From Alteromonas sp. KC3 (GTDB taxonomy: Bacteria > Pseudomonadota > Gammaproteobacteria > Enterobacterales > Alteromonadaceae): DNA of 64,000 nucleotides. This document shows, in pieces, positions 29,670 through 39,648 of this stretch; position 1 is the first letter of the stretch, and each line of letters opens with the position of its first letter. Position numbers and translations under genes: made by a program. Where the stretch lies: positions 3,100,001 through 3,164,000 of the forward strand of contig NZ_AP024235.1 in NCBI RefSeq assembly GCF_016756315.1, in the 5' to 3' direction. A model generated the notes under the pieces. The model saw only the letters and a program-made list of their open reading frames with translations, did not search any database and was not told the origin of the DNA.

Positions 29670-30059
29670 TTTTCTTTATAAATCAATGCACTTAATGATA
29701 CATATCGCATCATCGCGACAATCTACCTTGCACTTGCGGGCAAGGCAATTACTCTTTTCGGTAATCTATCAATTAAATTGTAGACCCACGCGCCTTACTT
29801 TGCTGTGAAGTGCAAGGTGTAGCGCATAGTGCGTAGGTTCACAGTAACATTTAACTCATCACGTATTTGCCCCCTACTCCACTCGATACTCTACCCGACA
29901 CCTATCCACAAACATTCACCAAATGAATGGCGGCAATGCTGATTATATATTTCTATTATTCAACTTTGCGCACTAGGATGAAATGGAACTAACGGGAACG
30001 CCCTACAGCGTAATCGCTAATAACGTTAAGTATTTTAATTATAGTCGGGAGAGACGCTC
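29670..30059. other. intergenic region between cheV and aceA
   Basis: 390 nt containing the divergent promoters of cheV and aceA. I see no gene. There is an 11-bp perfect inverted repeat, ACCTTGCACTT at 29725-29735 and AAGTGCAAGGT at 29808-29818, 72 nt apart. The aceA ribosome site is GGGAGAGA just before 30060. I cannot fix a -10/-35 pair with confidence. Confidence 0.5.
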
Positions 30060-31655
30060 ATGTCGCAATATCAACAAGACATTGATAACTTCGCCACATT
30101 AAAAGCAGCACAGAAAGGAACATGGGAAGGTATTAACCCTGAGTTCGCTGCTCGCATGAAAATTCAAAACCGTTTTAAGACGGGCCTAGACATCGCTCGC
30201 TATACGGCAAGCATCATGCGCAAAGACATGGCTGAATATGACGCAGATTCGTCTCAGTACACACAGTCACTAGGTTGCTGGCATGGCTTCGTTGGTCAGC
30301 AAAAAATGCTTTCAGTTAAGAAGCATCAAGGTACCACGAATAAAAGCTACCTTTACCTATCAGGTTGGATGGTAGCAGCGCTACGCTCTGAGTTTGGTCC
30401 ACTTCCAGACCAATCTATGCATGAGAAAACATCAGTATCAGCGCTTATCGAAGAACTTTACACTTTCCTTCGTCAAGCTGACGCTCGTGAGCTAGGTGAT
30501 CTTTTCCATAAACTCGACGACGCAAAGAAAAATGGCGGCGATGTAGCGGCCATCCAAGCGGAAATCGACAACTACGAAACACACGTAGTACCAATTATCG
30601 CTGATATCGATGCGGGTTTTGGTAACGAAGAAGCAACTTACCTTCTAGCTAAGCAAATGATTGAAGCTGGCGCGTGCTGTATTCAAATCGAAAACCAAGT
30701 GTCAGATGCGAAGCAATGTGGTCACCAAGACGGCAAAGTAACGGTTCCACACGAAGACTTCCTAGCTAAAATCAACGCAGTTCGCTATGCGTTCTTAGAA
30801 CTTGGCGTAGATGAAGGTGTTATTGTTGCACGTACCGATTCTCTAGGTGCTGGTCTTACTCAAAAGATCCCAGTGTCTACTTCTGAAGGCGACCTAGCTG
30901 CACAATACAATGCATTCTTGAAAACGACTGACGTTGCAAGCGCAGACGACCTAGCTGAAGGCGACCTAGTACTTAAGCAAGGCGGCAAGCTTGTTAAGCC
31001 TGAGCGTTTACCAAACGGTCTATTCCGCTTCAAAGAAGGTACAGGTTTTGACCGCGTAGTACTTGACTGTGTGACTTCACTTCAACACGGTGCAGATCTA
31101 CTTTGGATTGAGACTGAAAAGCCTCACGTGGGTCAAATTGCTGAAATGGTTAACGCTATCCGTGAGCAAGTACCTAACGCGAAGCTGGTATACAACAACT
31201 CGCCATCTTTCAACTGGACGCTTAACTTCCGTCAGCAGGTATTTGATGCATGGACTGAAGAAGGCAAAGACGTTTCTGGTTACGACCGTGCGAAACTTAT
31301 GTCTGCAGACTACGACGACAGTGAACTTGCAGCGGCAGCAGACGAGAAGATTAAGAGCTTCCAGGCTGATGCAGCGCGTGAAGCAGGCATCTTCCACCAC
31401 CTTATCACTCTGCCGACTTACCACACTGCGGCACTGTCAACTGATAATCTTGCGAAAGGTTACTTCGGTGAAGAAGGTATGCTTGCATACGTTCGCGGTG
31501 TTCAGCGTCAAGAAATCCGCCAAGGCCTAGCGTGTGTTAAGCACCAAGCAATGGCTGGCTCTGACCTAGGTGACACGCACAAAGAATACTTCTCTGGTGA
31601 AGGTGCACTTAAGGCATCTGGTGAAGACAACACTATGAACCAGTTCGACGTATAA
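30060..31655 (+). CDS. aceA: isocitrate lyase, 531-residue type
   Basis: It cleaves isocitrate to succinate and glyoxylate in the glyoxylate shunt, for growth on acetate or fatty acids. The catalytic loop is AKQCGHQDGK (C220), where E. coli has KKCGH. The length and the inserted segment around 255-330 fit the long Pseudomonas-type isocitrate lyase rather than the 434-residue E. coli form. The next two genes, a LysR regulator and malate synthase G, complete the shunt. A strong terminator follows. Confidence 0.95.
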   Translation: MSQYQQDIDNFATLKAAQKGTWEGINPEFAARMKIQNRFKTGLDIARYTASIMRKDMAEYDADSSQYTQSLGCWHGFVGQQKMLSVKKHQGTTNKSYLYLSGWMVAALRSEFGPLPDQSMHEKTSVSALIEELYTFLRQADARELGDLFHKLDDAKKNGGDVAAIQAEIDNYETHVVPIIADIDAGFGNEEATYLLAKQMIEAGACCIQIENQVSDAKQCGHQDGKVTVPHEDFLAKINAVRYAFLELGVDEGVIVARTDSLGAGLTQKIPVSTSEGDLAAQYNAFLKTTDVASADDLAEGDLVLKQGGKLVKPERLPNGLFRFKEGTGFDRVVLDCVTSLQHGADLLWIETEKPHVGQIAEMVNAIREQVPNAKLVYNNSPSFNWTLNFRQQVFDAWTEEGKDVSGYDRAKLMSADYDDSELAAAADEKIKSFQADAAREAGIFHHLITLPTYHTAALSTDNLAKGYFGEEGMLAYVRGVQRQEIRQGLACVKHQAMAGSDLGDTHKEYFSGEGALKASGEDNTMNQFDV

Positions 31656-31703
31656 AGGTACGTTTGAAATAAGTTAACTGGAAAGCATCCCAACCTTTCC
31701 AAT

Positions 31704-31726
31704 GGGCACCTTCGGGTGCCCTTTTT
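31704..31726 (+). terminator. terminator of aceA
   Basis: GGGCACC, loop TTCG, GGTGCCC, then TTTTT: a UUCG-type tetraloop hairpin 48 nt after the stop. The rest of the 313-nt gap to the LysR gene is AT-rich and holds that gene's promoter. Confidence 0.9.
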
Positions 31727-31901
31727 CGTTTTTAACGAAAAGCGATCTTAAACGCCTGCCCCATAACATTCATCTCATTTATTTTCTTCGCAAAAAGAAA
31801 TTTTGTACTTTTTAAACTAAGAATCATCAAAAAAACATATAAAAGATAAAATTCAAAAACTTAACTCATCATGAATTTAAAAATTAAGACTAAACGCTTA
31901 T

Positions 31902-31930
31902 CTGACATTCAAAACAAAAACGCGTACAAT
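31902..31930 (+). promoter_or_regulatory. sigma-70 promoter of the LysR regulator gene
   Basis: CTGACA (31902-31907), a 17-bp spacer and TACAAT (31925-31930). The leader is about 32 nt. The surrounding DNA is very AT-rich. Confidence 0.65.
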
Positions 31931-31968
31931 AGATATGTTTAATTAGGTTCAAAAAGAGCATTACAATA

Positions 31969-32913
31969 ATGAATATAGCGAAGGTCGACCTTAATCTATT
32001 AGTTTATTTAGATGTACTGTTACGAGAAGGGAGCGTCACAAAAGCCGCTAACCAGTTGAGTATTACACAACCGGCCATGAGTAATGGTCTAAAACGCCTG
32101 CGCGACTTATTTAAAGATCCACTGCTGGTACGCACCAGTGACGGCATGACACCGACAAAACGCGCGTTAGAACTTCAACCCATTATTCGCGACGTATTAA
32201 GCCGCCTAGAAAGCTCGATTCAACCAGAAACCGACTTCGACCCACTTACGAGTGACAGAACCTTCCGCATTATGACCAGTGACTATGCTGAAAGTACATT
32301 GTTACTCGAACTCGTTGGAAGACTTGCAGATTTAGCGCCCAACATCACCCTCGATTTAATTACTCCCAGTGACGTAACATTTCACGATGTGGAGCAAGGC
32401 AAAGTTGATATGGCCATAAACCGTTTCGACGAATTACCACTGTCATTTCACCAAAAAGTCATTTGGTACGATACCTTTAGCTGTGTGATGAGTGCTGACC
32501 ACCCGCTAGTAGCAAAATGTGATTTAGACGGCTACTTGCGCGCACAACATATTTGGGTAAGTAAAACAGGCTTTGGCGTTGGCGTGGGCATCGACCCCAA
32601 CGAAGTCCAAAAATTAGGTTGGGTAGATGCTGAGCTTACAAAAATCGGTAAACAACGCGCAATTCGCGTTTTCACTCGTCACTATCATGCTGCATTACAA
32701 ATTGCGAAAAAGCAGAAACTTATTGCAACCTTGCCAAGCAAAGCCGCGCGCTTGTTCAAACACGATCCTGATGTGGTGATCAAAGAGCCGCCTTTTGATA
32801 TACCGCCTATTGCGCTAAAAATGGCGTGGAGTGCATTGTTACACCACGATGCAGGTCATATCTGGCTACGTAGGCTAATTAGCGATGTTGCTAGTGAGAT
32901 GAATGCTGGCTAA
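31969..32913 (+). CDS. LysR-family transcriptional regulator
   Basis: 314 residues. The N-terminal winged helix-turn-helix is [20 protein letters not shown] at about 23-42, followed by [15 protein letters not shown]. The C-terminal part is a periplasmic-binding-like effector domain ([18 protein letters not shown]). The branch resembles NodD/PcpR/LeuO-like members. Its position between aceA and glcB suggests that it controls the glyoxylate shunt, which is inference. A large inverted repeat just upstream of glcB could be its operator. Confidence 0.9.
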   Translation: MNIAKVDLNLLVYLDVLLREGSVTKAANQLSITQPAMSNGLKRLRDLFKDPLLVRTSDGMTPTKRALELQPIIRDVLSRLESSIQPETDFDPLTSDRTFRIMTSDYAESTLLLELVGRLADLAPNITLDLITPSDVTFHDVEQGKVDMAINRFDELPLSFHQKVIWYDTFSCVMSADHPLVAKCDLDGYLRAQHIWVSKTGFGVGVGIDPNEVQKLGWVDAELTKIGKQRAIRVFTRHYHAALQIAKKQKLIATLPSKAARLFKHDPDVVIKEPPFDIPPIALKMAWSALLHHDAGHIWLRRLISDVASEMNAG

Positions 32914-32963
32914 CCCCTATCATTCACAAAATATATGACAAAGATACAAACCATAAATTAAAA

Positions 32964-33017
32964 AACTATCTCTATACACACTACACTGAATGCACAGTTA
33001 AATGTATAGAGGTAGTT
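32964..33017 (+). promoter_or_regulatory. 15-bp inverted repeat at the glcB start, possible operator or RNA switch
   Basis: AACTATCTCTATACA (32964-32978) and TGTATAGAGGTAGTT (33003-33017) are inverted copies with one mismatch, which becomes a U-G pair in RNA. The second arm contains the purine stretch AGAGG serving as ribosome site and touches the ATG at 33018. The intervening 24 nt hold TACACT (32982-32987), a possible -10. Either a dyad operator or a hairpin that hides the ribosome site would fit. Confidence 0.6.
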
Positions 33018-35198
33018 ATGCAAGGATATATTACTCGAGGCCGTCTACAGGTTGCCGAACAACTCGACAACTTCATTAATCAACAGGCCCTCCCAGGAAC
33101 AGGCGTAGAGCAAGACGCCTTTTGGAAAGGTGCAGAAGCCCTCTTCGCAGAATTTATTCCTCAAAACCGAGCGCTGCTAGAAAAGCGAGAACAATTACAG
33201 CGCGCTATCGACGACTACCATAAAGCCGGCAACCCGGTGAATGGCAGCGAATACACTGAATTTTTGAAATCAATCGGCTACTTAGTAGAACAACCATCAG
33301 ACGTGTCAGCAAAAACAACCAATGTCGACGCTGAAATAGCCACAATGGCGGGCCCACAACTTGTCGTTCCCATCAACAACGCTCGCTATGCACTTAACGC
33401 GGTAAATGCGCGTTGGGGCAGCTTATACGACGCCCTTTATGGTACTGATGTTATTAGTGACGAAGGTGGCGCAGAGGCAGGAAAGACCTATAACCCTGTA
33501 CGAGGTGCAAAAGTCGTTGCAAAAGCCAAAGCCTATCTTGATGCTATGATCCCACTTGCTAAAGGCAGCCACGCCGATGTGAGTGCTTATAGCATTGAAT
33601 CGGGTAAGCTTTCGGTAACACTTGTCGATGGTGATGTTACTACGCTTGCCGACAGCGAACAGTGGCAAGGCTATCAAGGTGATATTGCTGCACCTAGCGC
33701 TTTACTGTTTGCTCATAACGGTCTTCACTTTGAAATTCAGATAGACCCTACTCATCCAATTGGTGAAAGTGACCCCGCTAACGTAAAAGACGTACTTGTA
33801 GAAGCAGCACTTACTACCATTATGGATTGCGAAGACTCTGTAGCAGCGGTAGATGCCGAAGACAAAACCCTTGTTTACAGTAACTGGCTGGGCTTAATGA
33901 AGGGTACGCTTAGTATCGAGATGACCAAAGGTGGGAAACAGCTTGTTCGTGCTATGCACGAAGACCGCGTTTATTCGCCATCTAAGCATGTTGCACATCA
34001 AGGCGAACTTTCATTAAGTGGAAGAAGCTTGATGTTTGTGCGTAATGTTGGCCACCTTATGACAAATGATGCCATGTTGTTTGACGGCGAAGAAGTCCCT
34101 GAAGGCATTATGGACGGACTTGTAACATCGCTTATTGCCAAGCACGACTTACTCGGTAACAGCACGTTCAAAAATAGCCGTGAAGGCAGTATTTATATTG
34201 TTAAACCGAAAATGCATGGTCCAGAGGAAGTTGCATTCTCAAATGCGCTTTTCGGCAAAATAGAAACGATTATCGATGTGCCTGCCAATACGTTGAAAAT
34301 GGGTATCATGGATGAGGAACGCCGCACCAGCATTAACTTACAAGCGTGTATTGCCGAGGCAACGTCTCGTGTTGTATTTATTAACACCGGTTTCTTAGAC
34401 AGAACGGGTGATGAAATTCACACTTCAATGCTGGCTGGCCCATTTGCCGAAAAGGCAGCGCTAAAAACAATGCCTTGGATAAAGGCTTACGAAACAGCGA
34501 ACGTTGCTATTGGTTTGCGCTGTGGCTTATCAGGTAAGGCACAAATCGGCAAAGGCATGTGGCCAATACCCGATGAAATGCAAAATATGATGGACGCTAA
34601 AATTGGTCACCCTAAGGCGGGAGCGAACACAGCATGGGTGCCTTCTCCTACGGCAGCAACTCTGCATGCTCTTCACTATCACGATATAAATGTATTTGAC
34701 GTGCAAAAGTCATTAGATGCAGATTTTGATGGTTTAAGCGACATATTAACCATTCCATTATTAGAAGACGCGTCGACACTCACACGCGATAGTATTAAGC
34801 GTGAAATTGATAATAATGTGCAAGGTATTCTCGGCTACGTGGTACGTTGGGTGCACCAAGGTGTTGGCTGCTCTAAGGTACCTGATATAAACGATGTTGG
34901 TTTAATGGAAGACAGAGCAACCTTGCGAATTTCATCACAGCACATAGCAAACTGGCTGGAGCACGGTATTGTCAGCGTCGACCAAGTTAAAGAGTCGTTG
35001 GCTCGTATGGCTGTGTTGGTTGACGAACAAAACAGTGGCGACCCTGAATATATCCCTATGGCACCTGATCTTGAGAATTCGATTGGATTCTTGGCTGCCA
35101 GCGACCTGATATTCAAGGGTAAAGAACAACCAAGTGGTTATACCGAACCATTGCTTCACGCTCGCCGCAAAGAAATGAAGGCTAAATTGGCGAGTTAA
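33018..35198 (+). CDS. glcB: malate synthase G
   Basis: 726 residues, the length usual for the G isoform. It condenses glyoxylate with acetyl-CoA to malate. Conserved stretches include [78 protein letters not shown] and [22 protein letters not shown]. It completes the shunt begun by aceA 1.4 kb upstream. No glycolate oxidase genes adjoin it, so its role here is probably in the shunt rather than in glycolate use. Confidence 0.96.
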   Translation: MQGYITRGRLQVAEQLDNFINQQALPGTGVEQDAFWKGAEALFAEFIPQNRALLEKREQLQRAIDDYHKAGNPVNGSEYTEFLKSIGYLVEQPSDVSAKTTNVDAEIATMAGPQLVVPINNARYALNAVNARWGSLYDALYGTDVISDEGGAEAGKTYNPVRGAKVVAKAKAYLDAMIPLAKGSHADVSAYSIESGKLSVTLVDGDVTTLADSEQWQGYQGDIAAPSALLFAHNGLHFEIQIDPTHPIGESDPANVKDVLVEAALTTIMDCEDSVAAVDAEDKTLVYSNWLGLMKGTLSIEMTKGGKQLVRAMHEDRVYSPSKHVAHQGELSLSGRSLMFVRNVGHLMTNDAMLFDGEEVPEGIMDGLVTSLIAKHDLLGNSTFKNSREGSIYIVKPKMHGPEEVAFSNALFGKIETIIDVPANTLKMGIMDEERRTSINLQACIAEATSRVVFINTGFLDRTGDEIHTSMLAGPFAEKAALKTMPWIKAYETANVAIGLRCGLSGKAQIGKGMWPIPDEMQNMMDAKIGHPKAGANTAWVPSPTAATLHALHYHDINVFDVQKSLDADFDGLSDILTIPLLEDASTLTRDSIKREIDNNVQGILGYVVRWVHQGVGCSKVPDINDVGLMEDRATLRISSQHIANWLEHGIVSVDQVKESLARMAVLVDEQNSGDPEYIPMAPDLENSIGFLAASDLIFKGKEQPSGYTEPLLHARRKEMKAKLAS

Positions 35199-35220
35199 TA
35201 GTTTGCAATTTGGCACGCTC

Positions 35221-35241
35221 ATATTCTCAATTTGAGAATAT
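35221..35241. repeat. perfect palindrome downstream of glcB
   Basis: ATATTCTCAA, one T, TTGAGAATAT: 10-bp arms around a single base, located between the glcB stop and its terminator. The tiny loop argues against a simple RNA hairpin and for a protein-binding dyad or an mRNA 3' stabiliser. Confidence 0.6.
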
Positions 35242-35249
35242 CTTTTCGC

Positions 35250-35276
35250 AAAAGGCACCACTCGGTGCCTTTTTTG
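35250..35276 (+). terminator. terminator of glcB
   Basis: AAAAGGCACC, loop ACTC, GGTGCCTTTTTT. Confidence 0.9.
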
Positions 35277-35355
35277 TGTCAGATAATTTTACAAAAATAT
35301 AACGTACAAATATCACACCATGTTAAATATTTGTAAATAAAGACAACTCCAAAAC

Positions 35356-35371
35356 TGGTACGTAGTATGCA
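35356..35371 (+). promoter_or_regulatory. putative sigma-54 (-24/-12) promoter of a PEP-CTERM-like gene
   Basis: TGGTACGTAGTATGCA fits the consensus TGGYACR-N4-TTGCW with one mismatch, with GG and GC exactly 10 nt apart. The start codon is 53 nt downstream. PEP-CTERM genes are often preceded by such sites, which fits control by the PrsK/PrsR-RpoN system known from exosortase A organisms. Confidence 0.65.
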
Positions 35372-35424
35372 CCATACAACAGTACATAGTAGTTCCGATG
35401 CAATTGCAGAATTGGAGTTAGCTA

Positions 35425-36375
35425 ATGAAAAGCATAATTAAACGCTTAGCCATTTGTGTAACACTGCTTATCGTTTCTGGTCTTGTTAATGCCACCATAA
35501 TAAGTTCTTCAGTGGGCTGTAACGTTAACAATGTTCAGTTAACCAGCATGACAAATGTCGGCAGTAATACCAACTTATTAAGCCAAGACTATAGTGCAAC
35601 GGAATGTGCTTTTTATTACGGAAATGATGATGCCCACGGCGTAAGCTCACCAAATCCGAATATTGGACAGTTAAACGATGGCCTATTAAACGGTGAAGCC
35701 GGGTTTGACTACTTTCACTTCATTGACCCAAGCGATCTCCAAATACTTGATATAGACCCATCAACAGGTCAACCCGATGGGGTGGCAGATGATCCAGGCT
35801 GGATCCACCTTGCAAATCTCAATAGTAATTTTGTAGAAACATACTCTGACATAGGGCCTGCGCCGCTAGGTGATGGCTCTGTATTGAAAGGGCAAAAATC
35901 TTCACCCAGTGATACTGCACCAAGCCTTGATACCCTGCTAGACATTACTTTTGCATGCACAAGTGGAACAACGGGCGATTGTAATGCCGGTACATGGAAT
36001 TTAGATATTCTTGATTTGTCAGGATTAGTGAATACCGTCAGTCAACTACTTGGGCGCGCAGCCCTATTTGATCAGCTCGCCATATCAATAAAATCAGGTA
36101 CGCCTGGTGGAGCGCATACTTCCATTATTTATAATATCGACTTCAAAGACATTTTTGCCGCGGAAAACAATCCAGCAATACTCAATCTTCAAACGCCCTA
36201 TAACTTAGGCGGTACATTTAATACGAACGACATTGGCGGAAAAGGTGTATCGCATATCAATGTGTGGGCTCGAGACCCCGCACAAGCAATCACGGTTTCA
36301 GCACCTTCCATATTTATGCTTATGACCCTTAGCCTCACGATGCTAATGATATCGAGACGCTTGCGATTTAATTAA
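35425..36375 (+). CDS. exported protein with PEP-CTERM-like sorting tail
   Basis: 316 residues. A Sec signal peptide (IIKRLAICVTLLIVSGLVNA) is followed by a Ser/Asn/Gly-rich, acidic body with no recognised enzyme domain. The C-terminus has VSAPS, a hydrophobic helix (FMLMTLSLTMLMI) and SRRLRFN. This tripartite tail is a PEP-CTERM-like signal with SAPS in place of PEP, so I infer processing by an exosortase and release to the extracellular matrix. Another protein with the same tail is encoded at 46.0-46.9 kb. The ribosome site is TTGGAG, and the promoter upstream looks sigma-54-dependent. Confidence 0.75.
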   Translation: MKSIIKRLAICVTLLIVSGLVNATIISSSVGCNVNNVQLTSMTNVGSNTNLLSQDYSATECAFYYGNDDAHGVSSPNPNIGQLNDGLLNGEAGFDYFHFIDPSDLQILDIDPSTGQPDGVADDPGWIHLANLNSNFVETYSDIGPAPLGDGSVLKGQKSSPSDTAPSLDTLLDITFACTSGTTGDCNAGTWNLDILDLSGLVNTVSQLLGRAALFDQLAISIKSGTPGGAHTSIIYNIDFKDIFAAENNPAILNLQTPYNLGGTFNTNDIGGKGVSHINVWARDPAQAITVSAPSIFMLMTLSLTMLMISRRLRFN

Positions 36376-36510
36376 ACCCAAGTGGCCGTTAGTTGGTAAA
36401 GGATGAAGATAGTTGGCCGTATCTGCTTGATGTATAGACGATGGTCGGGGTGGTTATATAACTGTCCTCGGCTATTATTAATTTATCAGCAGTTCTGTAG
36501 AGTATTATAA

Positions 36511-37386
36511 ATGTCCGCATTACCTACTTTAACACCCACTGTACAGTCTCGTATAGTTCCTATTTTTTCTGGTGGTGGCACACGTTTAAGTGCACATATC
36601 GGTATCATATCAGCGCTGCAGGACATGACCATAGGTTTCGATACTCTGGTCGGAGTGTCTGGAGGTTCTATTATTGCCTCTTTGTATGCCAAAGGTTACT
36701 CGGTAAGTGAAATGCGAGAATTAGCGCTGCTTACTGACTTCAAACAATTCACTGACTTTTCGTTAATACGACTGTTACGCGAAGGGGGGCTTTCTTCGGG
36801 TGATGTGTTTCAAAAATGGATTGATGCCCAGCTTGAGGGAGCGACTTTCGAAGATTTGTCTCTGGATCTCCACATTCTTGCGACTGACGTAAACGGCGGC
36901 GGCCCGGTTTTATTCAATAAAAAAAACGCTCCACAAATGAAAGTTTCAGAAGCGGTGCGGTATTCCATGTCTATACCGCTTATTTTCTCATTTAAACCGT
37001 TTAAAGAGCACCTTTTGGTGGATGGTGCCATTTTGTCTGAAGACGCGTTATTTGAGGATTGGCGAGGTGATGGCACACCTTCAGTGTGCTTTAGACTTCA
37101 AAGCACCGAACAAAAGCGCAAAGCAATAAAGAAAAACGTTCTACAACTCCCTCAGTATGTTGGCATGCTTATTCGTACATTTATGACAGCAATATCCAGA
37201 GAATATGTAAATGCTAAGTATTGGCACAATACCGTTGTTGTAAATACTGGCGATATTTCAGCAGTAGACTTCTCTCTGTCTCCGGAAATAAAGAATACGC
37301 TATATGAGATGGGGTATAGGACAACGAAAGAGTTTCTACCCAAAAAATGTGCAGGACTTATGGCTTATGAGTCAACGCATCTATAA
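36511..37386 (+). CDS. patatin-like phospholipase
   Basis: 291 residues. The oxyanion hole GGGTR (21-25), the nucleophile elbow GVSGG (S50) and the catalytic aspartate in LLVDGA (D171) form the Ser-Asp dyad of patatin-like lipid acyl hydrolases. There is no signal peptide, so it is cytosolic or membrane-associated. Similar proteins (RssA, CapV) act on phospholipids. The neighbourhood does not reveal the substrate, and it has no CBASS-type partner gene, so a defence role is not supported. It converges with the epimerase gene. Confidence 0.88.
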   Translation: MSALPTLTPTVQSRIVPIFSGGGTRLSAHIGIISALQDMTIGFDTLVGVSGGSIIASLYAKGYSVSEMRELALLTDFKQFTDFSLIRLLREGGLSSGDVFQKWIDAQLEGATFEDLSLDLHILATDVNGGGPVLFNKKNAPQMKVSEAVRYSMSIPLIFSFKPFKEHLLVDGAILSEDALFEDWRGDGTPSVCFRLQSTEQKRKAIKKNVLQLPQYVGMLIRTFMTAISREYVNAKYWHNTVVVNTGDISAVDFSLSPEIKNTLYEMGYRTTKEFLPKKCAGLMAYESTHL

Positions 37387-37437
37387 GGCAAAGCGCTGTT
37401 TTATAAGAAAGAGAATGTGGCTTGATAAACGACAGGT

Positions 37438-37475
37438 GGTACACTGCTGCAATAATAGCATTGGCGCAGTGTACC
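37438..37475. repeat. 10-bp inverted repeat between convergent genes
   Basis: GGTACACTGC and GCAGTGTACC are perfect inverted copies 18 nt apart, with a short inner CAAT/ATTG pairing. No T run follows on either strand, so it may act as a weak terminator or an mRNA end stabiliser between the patatin-like gene and the epimerase. Confidence 0.55.
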
Positions 37476-37484
37476 TATTCTAGA

Positions 37485-38501
37485 CTACACCTCGTAGAAG
37501 TTGCGGTACCAATCGACAAATGCATTAACGCCTGTCTCAACATCAGTACTTGGCTTATAACCCGTATCTTTTACCAGTGATGAAACATCTGCGTAAGTGT
37601 CAGGTACATCCCCAGGCTGCATTGGCAACAAATTCTTCTTCGCTTCAATGCCTAATGCATTTTCTAGTGTTTCAATGAATTTAAGCAAGTGTACCGGCGT
37701 TTGCGCGCCAATATTGTACACTTTATATGGCGCCTTACTTGTACTCGGGTCAGGGTTGGCACCATCCCAGTTGTCATTTGGTTTCGCTACGTTATCGAGA
37801 GAACGTACTACACCTTCGACAATATCGTCTATATAAGTAAAATCACGGCGATGATTCCCGTAATTGTATACGTCTATAGTCTTACCTTCTAAAATAGCCT
37901 TCGTGAACTTAAACAGCGCCATATCAGGGCGGCCCCATGGGCCATACACGGTGAAAAAGCGCAATCCTGTAGTTGGTAAGTTGTAAAGATGGCTATAAGT
38001 ATGCGCCATTAATTCGTTAGCTTTCTTAGATGCTGCATAAAGACTAACCTGATGATCTACATTGTGCTGTTCCGAAAACGGCATAGTCTCATTGGCGCCA
38101 TACACCGAACTTGAAGAGGCATACACCAGGTGTTCAACGTTATTGTGACGACAACCTTCTAAAATATTACCGAAGCCCACAATGTTTGAATCTATGTAAG
38201 CGCTTGGGTTTTCAAGTGAATAGCGAACACCAGCTTGTGCGGCAAGGTGTACAACTCTATCAAATTTGTGCGCTTCAAACAGCGAAGACATTTTTTCACG
38301 CTCTTCAACGCCCATTTCAACAAATGAAAACAAGCTAGAGGCATCTGAAGCCTTCAATTGGGCCAAGCGCGCGTGTTTTAAGTTCACATCGTAATAGTCG
38401 TTTATGTTATCAATACCGACTACTTCGTCACCTCTATTAATAAGGTATTGTGATACTGCTGCCCCAATAAACCCGGCAGCGCCGGTGACTAAGATTTTCA
38501 C
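37485..38501 (-). CDS. NAD-dependent epimerase, UDP-glucuronate 4-epimerase type
   Basis: 338 residues, extended short-chain dehydrogenase. The NAD-binding GAAGFIG is at 7-13, the catalytic SVYGANETMPF region near 131, and the Tyr-x3-Lys is Y155/K159 (SLYAASKKANE). The stretch RPDMALFKFTKAILEGK is typical of UDP-GlcA to UDP-GalA epimerases. It would supply galacturonate for the surface polymer. It starts 28 nt after the nucleotidyltransferase gene ends, so it is the last gene of the Tat/PqqD/HprK operon. Confidence 0.87.
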   Translation of the reverse strand: MKILVTGAAGFIGAAVSQYLINRGDEVVGIDNINDYYDVNLKHARLAQLKASDASSLFSFVEMGVEEREKMSSLFEAHKFDRVVHLAAQAGVRYSLENPSAYIDSNIVGFGNILEGCRHNNVEHLVYASSSSVYGANETMPFSEQHNVDHQVSLYAASKKANELMAHTYSHLYNLPTTGLRFFTVYGPWGRPDMALFKFTKAILEGKTIDVYNYGNHRRDFTYIDDIVEGVVRSLDNVAKPNDNWDGANPDPSTSKAPYKVYNIGAQTPVHLLKFIETLENALGIEAKKNLLPMQPGDVPDTYADVSSLVKDTGYKPSTDVETGVNAFVDWYRNFYEV

Positions 38502-38529
38502 TTTTCTCTCCCAAAAATATTAGCGTGAG

Positions 38530-39648
38530 CTATTTAGATGTCCCTTCAGTTTCGAAGACGTGCTTTCCAAAAATTTGCTCTATAAGTGCTCTAATCGACT
38601 TAACAGAAAGATGATAAATCAGCAGCATCAATGGCATTTTGCACCAGTGTCCCCTGACCCAAGCCATAAAGCTAGCAATATTCCTGCCTTTTACGTCACA
38701 CAATGGATGATGAGGCGATAAAGCTTTGTCCATAAAGCTGTCCAACACGAAAAGCTTATGAGCTGTGTAAGGTATATCTTGCGTCAGCTTGCTGGGCAGT
38801 GGAAAACCTAGCTTCTTGCTACTGTAACGGCAAGCCAAAAATAACTCGCGGTAAAAACCGGTTTCTTTCGCTAAACCAATAGCTTCGTCCCAAAAGTCAT
38901 CGTCTCCAAAGTCTGCAATTAGAGACGCTATGTCATAAAGATCGCGATGCGCCTGTTTGAACGTCTCGTTAAATATTAAATGGATACACGAGTGCACAAG
39001 CATTGCATGCGGCTTTAGTACTGTAACGCCATTGACTTCCATTGTTTGTGCAAGAAACGCATTAATGTCGGGCGCTTTCCCTGAAATGGGCGGTACCAAA
39101 TTATGATGGATATCCACCACCGTCCCTCGCCTAGATTGCACCAATGGAGGGATCTCATGTGCCCACTCTCGATAATAGCGCTCGTCATGGTCATTAATAG
39201 GTTTACTCATCCAACCTTTGAATAAAAGGCTCTTTTCCACTTTCTCCAAGCAGTTTTTAGGTACCAGAACGTCAATATCTGAAAACAATCGTCCCTTTGC
39301 CACTGACAAATCTGCTAAGCAATAAGCAGCGCCCTTTAGATAAAGGCATTGTGGTGTAACCGCTTGAATTGAGCTCGACAATAGTGAAACCTCATACTTC
39401 AAATGGTCGGCTTGGCGATTTGCCATTATTCGCGCATTCTCTAAATGTCCTCTTACGACACTGGGAAACGTGTCTAATAAACCATGCTCTTCACTTTTAA
39501 ATGCGAACAGTGCTAACAAGCGCTCAAATCGCAAAATTTTAATGAAGCTAGACCACCAAGCGTCGCTTTTATCAAGGCAAGAAGCTGGGTTTAATACCGC
39601 ATCAATAAATGCTTGTTCTGTGATCGTCTGTTTATGAGAGGACATCAT
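38530..39648 (-). CDS. nucleotidyltransferase family protein (NTP_transf_5 type)
   Basis: 372 residues. The region YLKGAAYCLADLSVAKGR followed by LFSDIDVLVP (D124, D126) is the metal-binding nucleotidyltransferase signature of the PF14907 type. The remainder is helical with conserved HDERYYREWAHEIPP and VDIHHNLVPP. Such proteins occur beside PqqD-like and HprK-like genes in exosortase loci (the HPr-rel-A set) and in some lasso-peptide clusters, and the reaction here is unknown. The start is at one of two adjacent ATGs (39648, 39645), inside the end of the kinase gene (17-nt overlap), showing translational coupling. Confidence 0.8.
   Translation of the reverse strand: MMSSHKQTITEQAFIDAVLNPASCLDKSDAWWSSFIKILRFERLLALFAFKSEEHGLLDTFPSVVRGHLENARIMANRQADHLKYEVSLLSSSIQAVTPQCLYLKGAAYCLADLSVAKGRLFSDIDVLVPKNCLEKVEKSLLFKGWMSKPINDHDERYYREWAHEIPPLVQSRRGTVVDIHHNLVPPISGKAPDINAFLAQTMEVNGVTVLKPHAMLVHSCIHLIFNETFKQAHRDLYDIASLIADFGDDDFWDEAIGLAKETGFYRELFLACRYSSKKLGFPLPSKLTQDIPYTAHKLFVLDSFMDKALSPHHPLCDVKGRNIASFMAWVRGHWCKMPLMLLIYHLSVKSIRALIEQIFGKHVFETEGTSK

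Noticed and set aside
36511-37386. CBASS-type defence effector role for the patatin-like phospholipase
   Set aside because: No cyclase or other CBASS gene is adjacent.
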